Origin: a virus
IMG/VR virus record: IMGVR_UViG_3300009104_000024
Span: 1 to 59,728 of that record
Reading direction: 5' to 3' (one strand)
Length of the DNA: 59,728 nt
The notes beneath the pieces were generated by a model that had not been told where the DNA came from, searched no databases, and saw only the letters and a list, made by a program, of their open reading frames with translations. Below, piece after piece: positions 25,778-35,800 of this stretch. A program made the position numbers and the translations under genes. Position 1 is the stretch's first letter; each line of letters begins with the position of its first letter.

Positions 25778-28700
25778 ATGGCAAATGAAAATGATACTTT
25801 AAAAACTTTTACTCCTTCAGTTGATGAAGGATTGTTTGATGTTAGTCCACAACTAACATTAGATGCTCTTTCAGGTATTTTAAATCCTTTTTCAAGACAA
25901 AACACTTTTAGAACACCTGCTAGAGAAGAAGATATAAGGAAAGAACTTAAATCTTCTCATATACCTGAATTTACAGATTTTCTTTTAAAAGGCGGTACTA
26001 GAGGTGTTGGCACAGATGATTTAGATAAAACTTATGCTAAAACAGATAATCCTTTAATTAAACAAGCTATTTTACGAGGAGATGATTTTGTTACAGGTAA
26101 TATTATAAGAAATAATTTTTATGGTCTTGATCTTGATGATAGAAATTTAATTTCTCAAGCGTATGTTATAAATGCTAGATTTAATCCTTTTAGTTCATTA
26201 GGTAAAACAAAAAAAGGTGAAGAAGTACCAAAAAATATAATAGCAGAATTTAATAAATTAAAAAAAGGTAAAAAAGATTTTGATGCTGGCAATATAACGG
26301 AAGAACAATATGAAACTATAAAAGGTAAATCTTATAGAAACCTTACAGAAAATATTAGTAAAGAAGCAAGTATGTCTTTATTTAAAGACCCAAGATCAAT
26401 GGAATCTATTCCTTTCAATGACCCTTATGCAGGTAAACCAAAATCAAGAAAAGCAGCTATAGAAGCAGGAATAGGTCCATTTGAACAAGGTTTTAGTGGT
26501 TTAAGGGCATATGATTTATCTCCATTAGAAGAATTACAATTAAAATCTAAGTATGGGTTTTCTCCTGAAGTGCCAAGTTATTTAGGTCCTCGTACTGGTA
26601 CTAATTATGTGCCAACCAAAAATCAAGAAAGGTTTAGAGTTATACCTCAAAGAAGTAAAGAAGGTTATGAAGGTTTTGAACCAGAAAGAAGAATAGACAG
26701 ATTGGAAGATTTTGTTTCTATGGAAGATTCTAATATGTTAAGTGGACCTGAAGGAGTTTATTATAATCCTGAAACAAAACAATTTTTAAGAGGAGAAACT
26801 ACATATGGTGAACCTCCTGTTTTACAAGGTTACAAATATGATCCAAGACTTATAGAATTAATGCAAATGCAAAGAAGTCCAGCTTTTGCAGAACAGTTTA
26901 AAAATAATGGCGGTTTAACACAATTAGCAAAAGGTGGAACTATGGATATACAACAACAAACTAAAAACGTAGCAGCACAAGGTCGTTATGGTGACTCTAT
27001 GCTTTTGCACGTTAATCCAGCAGAGGTAAAAGGATTAGCGTCAGCTATGCCTATAACAGTCAATCCACAAACAGGACAACCAGAAGCATTCTTACCTTTT
27101 CTAGCACCTTTATTAGGAAGTTGGGCTGGAAGTGCTTTATTAGGTGCAGGAACAGCAGCAGGATTAAGTACAGCAGCAGCAGCAGGTATTGGTGCAGGTC
27201 TAGCACAAACAGCAGTTACAGGTGATATTAAAGAAGGATTAAAAGCAGGTCTTATGGCAGGTTTTGGGTCAAAAATTCTTGGAGAAGCTGGAGCAGAACA
27301 AACAGGAGCACTAGAGGGAGCGGAAGCAACAAAACAGATATCATCAGCACACACACAAAACCTTTTAAAAGACCCTAAACTTACACAACCAGGTGAGCTT
27401 CTAGCTGGTCAAATAGGACCACCACCACCTGTTTTAAATGAATTAGGAAATGTTGAATTAAGTAATTTAATGGCAGATGCACAGAATCGTATAGGTGAGA
27501 GAGCACTAGGAGCTTCTTCTAAATTCTTAGAAGGCAATCCTTCAAACATAGATTCATTGAGAACTGCTTTTGCAGACCCAACAGGTGGTTATAATGTAGG
27601 GCAAGGACTTTCTAATATTGGTTCAGCAGCCATGAATGACCCATTAGCATTAGCTGCACTAGGAACTACTGGAACAATGTATGGCATGGATATGATGCAA
27701 GCTGATTACGAAGAACAAATGCGTAGAATTGAAGAAGAAAGGTTAGAAAGAAAAAGACAAAATGAATTGATGAATCCTGAACCTATACTTTTCTCAGCAG
27801 AAGGAGGAATAACTGGTTACGATCTTGGAGGCATGGTAAGAAGTAAATTTGGTGACTTGCCTGATAATATAGGTGGAGAATTGCCACAAATTTATGCTCC
27901 AGCAAGACAACCTTATCAAATTAATCCTGATTTTATGCCTGGTTTTTCACCTGAAACTATGTATTTTAATCCAGCCACAATATCAGCTCCTGCGTCAGGT
28001 TTACAAGCAGGTGCACCTTCAATAGGAGTAGATACATATGAAGGCTCTAAAGGCGGTTATGGAGGCAGACAGGCTTATATAGCTCCACAAGTATCTATTG
28101 ACCCATATGCTGCTTATACAGGTGAAGCACCAGAAGGATTAAAATTTGGTAAACAACCTAGACCTGTATTTGTAGGACCTGAATTACCAGACCAAGGACT
28201 TGTAAATCCAGGAATACCTGATTTTGATGGACCTGTTGGATTAGGTGGAAGAATAGGTATTCCTAATATAGGAAACTTAGATATGCAATCAATAATAGAT
28301 AGTCTTGACCAATATAATATTCCTGAAAGAGAAATTGGTTTAGGTGAGTTTATGAATCAACAAATTACACCATATCTTGATAATACTATGAATATTGCAC
28401 CTACTTTAGAAGTTGCTCCTAAACTAACTGACATGAGCGAAGACGATCTTCAACCTTTTATTGACGCAAGAAATGAAGCTGGAGGAACGGACAATATGTC
28501 AAGAAGTGTAGAGAATTTCTTACTTAGGTCAACTACTAGACTTTTAGAAAATGCAGGAATGATTCCTCCTTATGAAGATTCCGCTAATAAATATCCCATA
28601 AATACAACTAAATCCGCAGACGTTGTGCAACCTCGTACTCTTGGTAAACAACTACTACCAGGCACAGACAATGGAATAGATATTTCTCAATATTTAGGTG

Positions 28701-29710
28701 GTGATAATAGAGAAGATACATTAAAAGGCTTACAAGGTATTTTTGGTCCACAAGTAGAAGCTGGTAAACCTGAAGCTTTAATTGACCGAAATAATTTAAT
28801 TGAATATATGAAAAATCAAGGGCTTGAACCTGATTTTGCAAGTGGTGGCGATACTGGTTTATTTAGTGATCCTGTATTACTTCCTCCTACTATGCCTATG
28901 ACTGCTCCAGTAGCTCCTTTTGGAGTTAATCCTATGCCAGTAGATATAATGCCAATTCCTGCTTCTTCAAATCCAAATATTGAACCTTATACTCTAGGCT
29001 TTGTTTCTCCTCCTGATCCTGTTATTGCTCCTCCTCTTTCTCCTATTCCTGTTCCTACTGAAGCAGGAGCACTTGCTTCTGATTTAACTCCTGCTCCTGT
29101 TCTTACTCCTGTGATTGCTCCTGCTTCTAATTATGTGGGTGGTTTTAATCCTGCTTCTACTCCTGATATTCCTGTTGAACTATCATCTGTTATAAAACAA
29201 AATTTAGAAGATTTAAAAGAATCAGAACCTGATTTTGCAGGTGGTGGAAAAACTTTATCTAAAATGGGATATCAAGAAGGTGGTATGACAGATATGATGA
29301 GTGACCCTTTAACTCAAGAAGTTGCTAGGTTTATTTTGGGTGAATCTGATAATGAAGAAGCTTTAAATATGTTTTTAACTAAGTATGGAAATGAAGCCTT
29401 TATGGAACTTAGAGAAGCTGTATTGCAATCTATAGTTCCAGGTGCTCAAACAGAAGGTTTAATTGCAGGCGATGGCGAAGGTGGAATGGATGATGACCTC
29501 AGAGGAATGATAGGGAATAAAGAAAAAATAGCCGTATCTCAAGACGAATTTATAGTTCCTGCTGATGTAGTATCTATGTTAGGAGATGGTAGTTCAAATG
29601 CTGGTTCTCAAGAACTCTACGACATGATGGATAGAGTTAGACAAACTAAAACAGGAACTACTAAACAAGCACCTAGATTAGCTAATGCAGGAGGACTATT
29701 GCCAGCATGA
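25778..29710 (+). CDS. Large internal virion protein candidate (1310 aa)
   Basis: An Ala/Gly/Pro-rich protein with dispersed GG motifs: LAKGGTMD (about 387), SAEGGITGYDLGGM (about 676), FASGGDTGLF and FAGGGKTLS. An Ala/Gly-rich helix-hairpin region around 436-500 (AAAAGIGAGLAQTAV) could cross a membrane. The C-terminus AVSQDEFIVPADVVSMLGDG followed by YDMMDRVRQ matches a motif common at the ends of phage internal or tail proteins. It heads an internal-protein cluster overlapping by 4 nt. DNA-ejection function is inferred from context. Confidence 0.55.
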   Translation: MANENDTLKTFTPSVDEGLFDVSPQLTLDALSGILNPFSRQNTFRTPAREEDIRKELKSSHIPEFTDFLLKGGTRGVGTDDLDKTYAKTDNPLIKQAILRGDDFVTGNIIRNNFYGLDLDDRNLISQAYVINARFNPFSSLGKTKKGEEVPKNIIAEFNKLKKGKKDFDAGNITEEQYETIKGKSYRNLTENISKEASMSLFKDPRSMESIPFNDPYAGKPKSRKAAIEAGIGPFEQGFSGLRAYDLSPLEELQLKSKYGFSPEVPSYLGPRTGTNYVPTKNQERFRVIPQRSKEGYEGFEPERRIDRLEDFVSMEDSNMLSGPEGVYYNPETKQFLRGETTYGEPPVLQGYKYDPRLIELMQMQRSPAFAEQFKNNGGLTQLAKGGTMDIQQQTKNVAAQGRYGDSMLLHVNPAEVKGLASAMPITVNPQTGQPEAFLPFLAPLLGSWAGSALLGAGTAAGLSTAAAAGIGAGLAQTAVTGDIKEGLKAGLMAGFGSKILGEAGAEQTGALEGAEATKQISSAHTQNLLKDPKLTQPGELLAGQIGPPPPVLNELGNVELSNLMADAQNRIGERALGASSKFLEGNPSNIDSLRTAFADPTGGYNVGQGLSNIGSAAMNDPLALAALGTTGTMYGMDMMQADYEEQMRRIEEERLERKRQNELMNPEPILFSAEGGITGYDLGGMVRSKFGDLPDNIGGELPQIYAPARQPYQINPDFMPGFSPETMYFNPATISAPASGLQAGAPSIGVDTYEGSKGGYGGRQAYIAPQVSIDPYAAYTGEAPEGLKFGKQPRPVFVGPELPDQGLVNPGIPDFDGPVGLGGRIGIPNIGNLDMQSIIDSLDQYNIPEREIGLGEFMNQQITPYLDNTMNIAPTLEVAPKLTDMSEDDLQPFIDARNEAGGTDNMSRSVENFLLRSTTRLLENAGMIPPYEDSANKYPINTTKSADVVQPRTLGKQLLPGTDNGIDISQYLGGDNREDTLKGLQGIFGPQVEAGKPEALIDRNNLIEYMKNQGLEPDFASGGDTGLFSDPVLLPPTMPMTAPVAPFGVNPMPVDIMPIPASSNPNIEPYTLGFVSPPDPVIAPPLSPIPVPTEAGALASDLTPAPVLTPVIAPASNYVGGFNPASTPDIPVELSSVIKQNLEDLKESEPDFAGGGKTLSKMGYQEGGMTDMMSDPLTQEVARFILGESDNEEALNMFLTKYGNEAFMELREAVLQSIVPGAQTEGLIAGDGEGGMDDDLRGMIGNKEKIAVSQDEFIVPADVVSMLGDGSSNAGSQELYDMMDRVRQTKTGTTKQAPRLANAGGLLPA

Positions 29711-30180
29711 ATGAGCCAGCAATGAATCAAGAAGCTTCAGGTATTTATGAAATATCTTTAGTTCCAATAGAACAAATGCCTTTAATTTGGTCACAAGTTG
29801 AAGGATTTTTAAAAAAATCTGCTAAAAGATCAGGTGGCAGAACAAGAATTGAAGATATTTATTATGATTTAATAAATAACCAATCTCAATTATGGATAAT
29901 ATTTGATACAGGAGATTTAAAAATAAATGGAGTACAGATAACTTTATTTAATGATTATCCAACTGGTAAAAGAATGCTTAATCTTGAGCATACATCAGGC
30001 AAAAATATGCAAGATTGGGTCGAAGAAGGTATAGAAGTAATGATGAAATTTGCCAAATCTAATGGATGTGAAGGATTAGAAGGTATGGGTCGTCATGGTC
30101 AATGGAATTGGGTCAAAAACAAAAGAGGCTGGAAGAAGCCTGCAACATTTTACGAATATATATTTGAGGATGATAAATGA
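29707..30180 (+). CDS. GNAT-like internal virion protein
   Basis: A 157-residue protein with IWSQVEGFLKKSAKRSGGR, QLWIIFDTGDLKINGVQITL, MLNLEHTSGKNMQDWVEEGI and GCEGLEGMGRHGQWNWVKNK followed by GW. This matches the phage family placed near T7 gp13-type internal proteins, which share the GNAT acetyltransferase fold but usually lack proven activity. It overlaps both neighbours by 4 nt, so it is a constant part of the internal-protein operon. Confidence 0.6.
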   Translation: MNEPAMNQEASGIYEISLVPIEQMPLIWSQVEGFLKKSAKRSGGRTRIEDIYYDLINNQSQLWIIFDTGDLKINGVQITLFNDYPTGKRMLNLEHTSGKNMQDWVEEGIEVMMKFAKSNGCEGLEGMGRHGQWNWVKNKRGWKKPATFYEYIFEDDK

Positions 30181-31373
30181 AAAAATTTAAAGGTGGTGGT
30201 GGAAGTTCTGCACCAACAGAACAAACTGTATATAGCACAGACTTACCTGAATACGTTGAGCCGTATTTTAAACGGCTATTGCAACGTGGAGAGGCTGAAT
30301 CATTACAAGGATACACTCCTTATGGGGGTCAAAGGCTATCTTATTTTTCACCTGATGAATTAACCAGTCAGGCAATGACTAGAGGTTTTGCAACTGCTGG
30401 TACTCCACAACAATTTACAGATGCAGCAGCAAGATATGGTGACACACAAGGCTATGCTCCACAATATCAAGCAGGACAATTTGACCCTGGTTATACAGCA
30501 AGGACTAGAGATTCAGGTTATCAAGCTGGACAGGTTGGTCCATCTTATGCACCTATAAACTATGAACAAAACATACAAAGGTTTATGTCACCTTATCAGC
30601 AGAATGTTATAGACGTAGAAAAACGTGAAGCTATGCGTCAATCTGACATAATGGGCAAAGGTATAGGTGATGCAGCTACAGCTCAAGGTGGTTTAGGTGG
30701 TTACAGAGAGGCTATACAACAAGCAGAGCGAGAGCGTAATTTAGGACAGCAACTAGGTGATATACAAACTAGAGGCAGTCAAGCAGCATTCCAATCAGCT
30801 CAACAACAATTAGCAGCAGAAAGAGCTGCTGGTTTAGGTGCAGCTCAATTTGGATTGCAACAATATGGAGCAGGACAACAGGCTCAACAAACACAAGAAC
30901 AGTTAATGCAGTCTGCTATGCTAGCAGGTGAACAGGCAAGAATAGATGCAGCTAAACTTGGATTGACAGCTCAACAACAAGAGGAAGCAGCAAGACAACA
31001 ACAAGAAAAGTTTGGTCAAAGTGCTTATGATTTATCTAATCGTTATAACTTAGCTGCTGCACAAGGATTAATGGGTGCAGGTCAAACTATTGGTCAGGAT
31101 GCTTTATCTAGAATAGCTGCATTACAAGGAATAGGTTCACAGCAAAGAGCATTGAGTCAGGCTAGTATGGATATGGGTTATGAAGACTTTATGCGTCAAA
31201 GAGATTATGCCCAAAATAGACTTGGTATGTTTAGCAATATATTAAGAGGTGTTCCAGCAACTCCACAACAAACAGTTAGTCAATTTCAACAACAACCTGG
31301 ATTATTTCAACAAGCTATAGGAGCTGGTTTAACTGGTTTAGGATTATATAGAGGATTTGGAGGCGGAGGATAA
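30177..31373 (+). CDS. Gln/Ala-rich internal virion (ejection) protein
   Basis: A 398-residue protein. The N-terminus is Gly-rich and carries TDLPEYVEPYFKRLLQRGE. Residues about 90-130 contain YQAGQ repeats. Residues 140-310 are a very long Gln/Ala/Arg-rich amphipathic helix region, and the C-terminus is Gln-rich with a short hydrophobic Gly-rich end (FQQAIGAGLTGLGLYRGFGG). This composition matches phage ejection or pilot proteins that enter the host envelope with DNA. The stop overlaps the upstream region of the next gene closely. Confidence 0.6.
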   Translation: MKKFKGGGGSSAPTEQTVYSTDLPEYVEPYFKRLLQRGEAESLQGYTPYGGQRLSYFSPDELTSQAMTRGFATAGTPQQFTDAAARYGDTQGYAPQYQAGQFDPGYTARTRDSGYQAGQVGPSYAPINYEQNIQRFMSPYQQNVIDVEKREAMRQSDIMGKGIGDAATAQGGLGGYREAIQQAERERNLGQQLGDIQTRGSQAAFQSAQQQLAAERAAGLGAAQFGLQQYGAGQQAQQTQEQLMQSAMLAGEQARIDAAKLGLTAQQQEEAARQQQEKFGQSAYDLSNRYNLAAAQGLMGAGQTIGQDALSRIAALQGIGSQQRALSQASMDMGYEDFMRQRDYAQNRLGMFSNILRGVPATPQQTVSQFQQQPGLFQQAIGAGLTGLGLYRGFGGGG

Positions 31374-31374
31374 T

Positions 31375-32829
31375 ATGGCAAATTTAGTACAATTAGCAAA
31401 TGAATTAGAGTATGTGCCTAAAATGCAATTGGCAGAAATGGCTCAAGACCCTAATAATAGATTTCCACAATACTTAGTCTTGTCAGAAATACAAAGACGA
31501 ACTTTAAATGAAAGGGCTTATGCAGCAGCACAACCTCAACCTACTACTACAGTAGCAGAAGAAGTGGTGCAAAATTTTGTGCAGCCCAAGGGTTTGCAAG
31601 CAGGTATACCTTCTGAATCAGCTCCAACTGATGCTTTCTCTTCAGAGTCTATGGGTATGCCTGCCTCTGCTCCTATGCAACAACCAATGCAACCTCCTAT
31701 GGCTATGGCTTCTGGTGGTTTAACTGGTTATGCCAATCAAGGTAGAACTGCTTTGCCTGGAGTTTTACCAAGTTTAACTCCATATGCAGCATCTGAAGCC
31801 GAAGAATACGAAGAAGATGCTAATTCGTTAAAAGAAAGTTTTAAAAATTCCTTTCTTATGGATGCGTTAGTAAATTACATGATGCAGCAGCCTGCAGTTT
31901 CGTCAAGTCTTGATGCAACCATGGCTCTTCATAATATTAAAAAAGATGTTGAAGAATCTGATTATTCAGGACCTACAGGTGCTCAAATTGGAGGAGGTTT
32001 ACTTGCATTAGCAAGTGTAATACCTCATACAAGAAGGATTAAAGCAGCTGGGAAGTGGGGGAAAAATTTATATGAAAAAACAATAAAACCTTTTATGAAA
32101 AAACGATATGGAGCACAACCTGCATCATACCAATACACATCAGGTGTTAATCCTATTGTTGGCTCACAGGTTGCTGGATATACACCTAAAATGAGTGCTT
32201 TGAGAAAAACATTATTAGGAACAGGAGAAGGTAGATTTATTTCTTCAGCACTTCCTATAACGGCTGGCGGATATCTTATGTCAGGTTATAACCCTTTCAG
32301 CAGTGAAACAGGAGAAAATAAAGAACAAACTGAACTGACAAAAGAACAAAAAGATTATATAAAGATGTTGCAAGAAATAGAGTTAGCTAATGCAAAAGCC
32401 TCGCAAGAAAAATCTAAAAAAGGTTTAGATGGTGCTTTTAGTCCTACTGACCTTATACAATTAGGTGGTACTGTTATGGGTGCTAGAAATATAAGTGAGT
32501 TAGGACAAGGTATAGCTGGTGTAGCTGGTATAGCTTCTGAAAGAAAAACTAGAGCAGAAGAAGTTGAAATAAATAAAAGACTTAGAGAAGCACAAATAAG
32601 TCAATTAGAAACAGAGACAGCTTTATTGCCAGATAAACAACTTGCTGACGAAATAGAAGGTGTTACTGCTGCTATTAAACAGGCAGAGGAAGGTGGTGCT
32701 GATGAAGAAAGAATTGCTGAATTAAGACAATATTTACAATATTTACTACAACAACAAGCTATGGCTCGTGGCTATAATCCACAAGCTATGTCTGGCACAA
32801 ATCAAAGTCTTATAGCTTCATATACTTAA
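31375..32829 (+). CDS. Internal virion protein with phage-conserved N-terminal domain
   Basis: Start chosen at the ATG after GGCGGAGGATAAT; an earlier in-frame ATG lies inside the previous gene. The N-terminal ANELEYVPKMQLAEMAQDPN, then RFPQYLVLSEIQRR, is a widespread domain of phage internal or tail proteins. Residues 100-125 contain MASGGLTGYANQGR, echoing motifs in the 1310-residue protein. A hydrophobic stretch near 200-215 (AQIGGGLLALASVIPH) may insert in a membrane; the C-terminal third is a coiled coil. It is 484 residues and lies directly before the giant gene. Confidence 0.55.
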   Translation: MANLVQLANELEYVPKMQLAEMAQDPNNRFPQYLVLSEIQRRTLNERAYAAAQPQPTTTVAEEVVQNFVQPKGLQAGIPSESAPTDAFSSESMGMPASAPMQQPMQPPMAMASGGLTGYANQGRTALPGVLPSLTPYAASEAEEYEEDANSLKESFKNSFLMDALVNYMMQQPAVSSSLDATMALHNIKKDVEESDYSGPTGAQIGGGLLALASVIPHTRRIKAAGKWGKNLYEKTIKPFMKKRYGAQPASYQYTSGVNPIVGSQVAGYTPKMSALRKTLLGTGEGRFISSALPITAGGYLMSGYNPFSSETGENKEQTELTKEQKDYIKMLQEIELANAKASQEKSKKGLDGAFSPTDLIQLGGTVMGARNISELGQGIAGVAGIASERKTRAEEVEINKRLREAQISQLETETALLPDKQLADEIEGVTAAIKQAEEGGADEERIAELRQYLQYLLQQQAMARGYNPQAMSGTNQSLIASYT

Positions 32830-32830
32830 T

Positions 32831-35800
32831 ATGCAAAAAGTTAATCTGCCTGACGGAAGAACATTAAAAATTCCTAACGATTTATCTGCTGAAAAGCGAG
32901 ATGAGTTAGCTAATGCAGTTAAAGCAGAATATAACATTGACATTAATGAAGGTTCTTTAGGTGAATGGTTAATAGATAAACCTAAATCAGTAGTTAGAGG
33001 ATTATCGCAAATGATACCTACAGGAGTAAAAGGTATTGCTGGTTTAACATTAGGAAGCGATAGCGATATAGTTAAAGGCATATCTGATTATCAAAGATAT
33101 ATTGCTACAGAATCGCCATTAGCATCTGACCCTAAATATAGAGATACATTTGGAACAAAACTTTCTGAAGGTGCTGGTTCATTAATTGGTTTTGGTGGAC
33201 TTTCGTATGCAGGTAGAAGATTAGCAGCTAAGGGTGTATTGAGTGATAAAGCAGGTCGTTTTGGTGTTCCTGGTTCATTAGCTGTACCTATGGGCATGGG
33301 TGAACAAGTAGATAGATTGGAGCAATCTAGAGCGTTGGGAGAAGAATCACCAGGTTTTTTAGCTGAAAAAACAGCCATTCTTGCTGGTGGTGTTATAGGT
33401 TTAAGTGAATTAGCACCTTTAGAAAGATTGTTTAGAGGCATTCCCAAAAATGCTTTAAAGAATCCTACAGTACAACAGTTACTTAATACACGATTAAGGT
33501 CAGCGATAGCAACAGGAACTGCTGAAGCTATTCAAGAAGCTGGAGCTGGTGTATTACAAAACTTAACAGCAGCAGGATTATATAGTGATGAAATACCTAT
33601 ATTTGATAGTGCATTAGAAGAGTTTACTATTGGTGGCATTTTAGGAGCAAGTGCTGATTTACTTGTTAATAGTCTTGCCAACAGAAGAAGTATTAGCAGT
33701 CAGCAATTAAGGGATGCAGAAACGAAAGCTAGAGACAATAGAACTAGTCTTCAATCACAAGATAAATTTGCTAGAGCACAAGAGCAAGGAATGGTTGAAG
33801 AGTATCAAGAACCTATTATAAAAGAAAAACCTGAAATAGATGTTCCAGCTATTGTTGATGTAGCTCCACCTGATTTAGGAGTAATAGAAAATCCTGATGG
33901 TCAATTTTCAGTTGTTGATTATAACGACTTAGAAAATCCTATACTAAGCTCACACGCTACCGAAGTTGATGCTCTATTAGAAAAAAATAATCAACAAACA
34001 AATTACGAAAGGAAAGTTTTACAAGTACAAGTTGATAATGACACATACATGATGGGAATGCCTGATAGCGATTCAGCTAAAACATTAGGTAGAACTGTTC
34101 TTGACCCTAACATTACGCAAATAAATTTATCTACTTTAATAGGATATGATTCTTCTATTTCAGAAGATTTAAAAAAAGAATTAAATAAAGAAAAATCTGC
34201 CACATATCCAGCACAGCCATATAGGCAGATGCTTGAAAATAAAAGAAAGAATTTAGAAAAAACTGCTAAATATTTAGAAAGTAAAGGTTTAGATTTAAAA
34301 AGTAGTTTTTCAATGCCTGAAGCTAAAAAAGTTTTAAAGCCTAAAGACTATAATCTAATGTTAGAAAGTTTTGCTAATCATGCTTTTACTGCTTCTGAAA
34401 AAGCAGGTGAACCTTCTATAAGAGAAGATAAATTAGATGTAACAATAAAGAATATTAAAGCTATTGCTGAATCTAAAAATATAGAATTAGACTTTAAAGA
34501 CCCAGCAGTTCGTTATGCAGCAAAACAATGGACAGGTTTTGAAGATATACCTAAAACAAGAAACAGAGGTGCTAAAGAACTTTTCTTAGCCAGAATACAT
34601 TCTCTTCCTGCATTTAATAGTAAAACTAAATTTCCTGATTTTAGACCTAGAGCTTACACAGGTGTAGACATGGCTAACTTTGTGGCTTCTGCACAAGACA
34701 TACAATTTACTGATGCTGACTTATTGGTAGCTGGTCCTGAAAGTATTAGAAATAAACCAGAAAATGTTAAACAATTTTTAAATGATTTAATTGAAAGTGG
34801 TAGAGCTAAAAAAATAAAAAACACAAATAAATATGAATTAACTGATGACTTTGAATACACAGTCGCCAGAAGACAAGAAGGGTTTAATGAAACACCAGAT
34901 GAATTTCGTGCAAGATTAGAAAGAGATAGGTCATTAGGTAAAAATAAATTATCTGATGAAGCTATAGATAGTCTTGTTGCGTCTGAAGAAGTAAGGCAAG
35001 AAAAGGTATTGCCACCAAAAGAAATTGAGAAAAAACTTATAGACTTTAATGAAACAATTGAAGAAGGTCGTACAAATAAATTTGCTAAAGAGTTAAGGAA
35101 AAAACTAAATAAAGTAGGATTAAGAGACACAGGTATAGTTGTTAGTAATGATATTTTATCTACTACTACATTAGCCGAAACTGAAACTGGACAAATAATA
35201 TTTGACCCTAGAAAAACTAGAGAAACTGCTACAGAAGGTGCAGTAGAAGGAGAATACGATAGAGATACAGACATTATTTTCTTATCGCTTAACTCTGTAA
35301 ATCCTGATGGCACAGCTACTGATGAACAAATACTACAAAGGTTAGATAAGATTCTTGACCATGAAATGATTCATGCGTTTAGAAAGAAAGATTTAATTAC
35401 TGAAAAGGAATATCAATATTTAAGAAACGAAGTTAAACGTAAAAAAGTTCCTACTGAATATGATGCTTCCAGCAAGAATGAAACTTTTTACACTAGAAGT
35501 CAAAGAATTAATAGTGGCATGGTACGACAAGCCACATCAGAAGGTAGGGCAAAAGAAGAAATAGAAGAATTTTTAGTAGAAGAAGCTATAGCTGAAATGT
35601 ATAGAGCCAGGGAGTTCAAACCTGTTACACCAAAATCTAAAGGCATATTAAATAGAATAGTTGAGTTCTTTAAATCTATGGGTCAAGCCATGCGTGTATC
35701 AGGCTACAGAGATTCTTCTGAAATATTTGCTGATATAGAAAGAGGTAAAGTAGGAGCTAGAGAAAGAGGACAAATACGAACCTTGCAAGAGCTAGATAAA

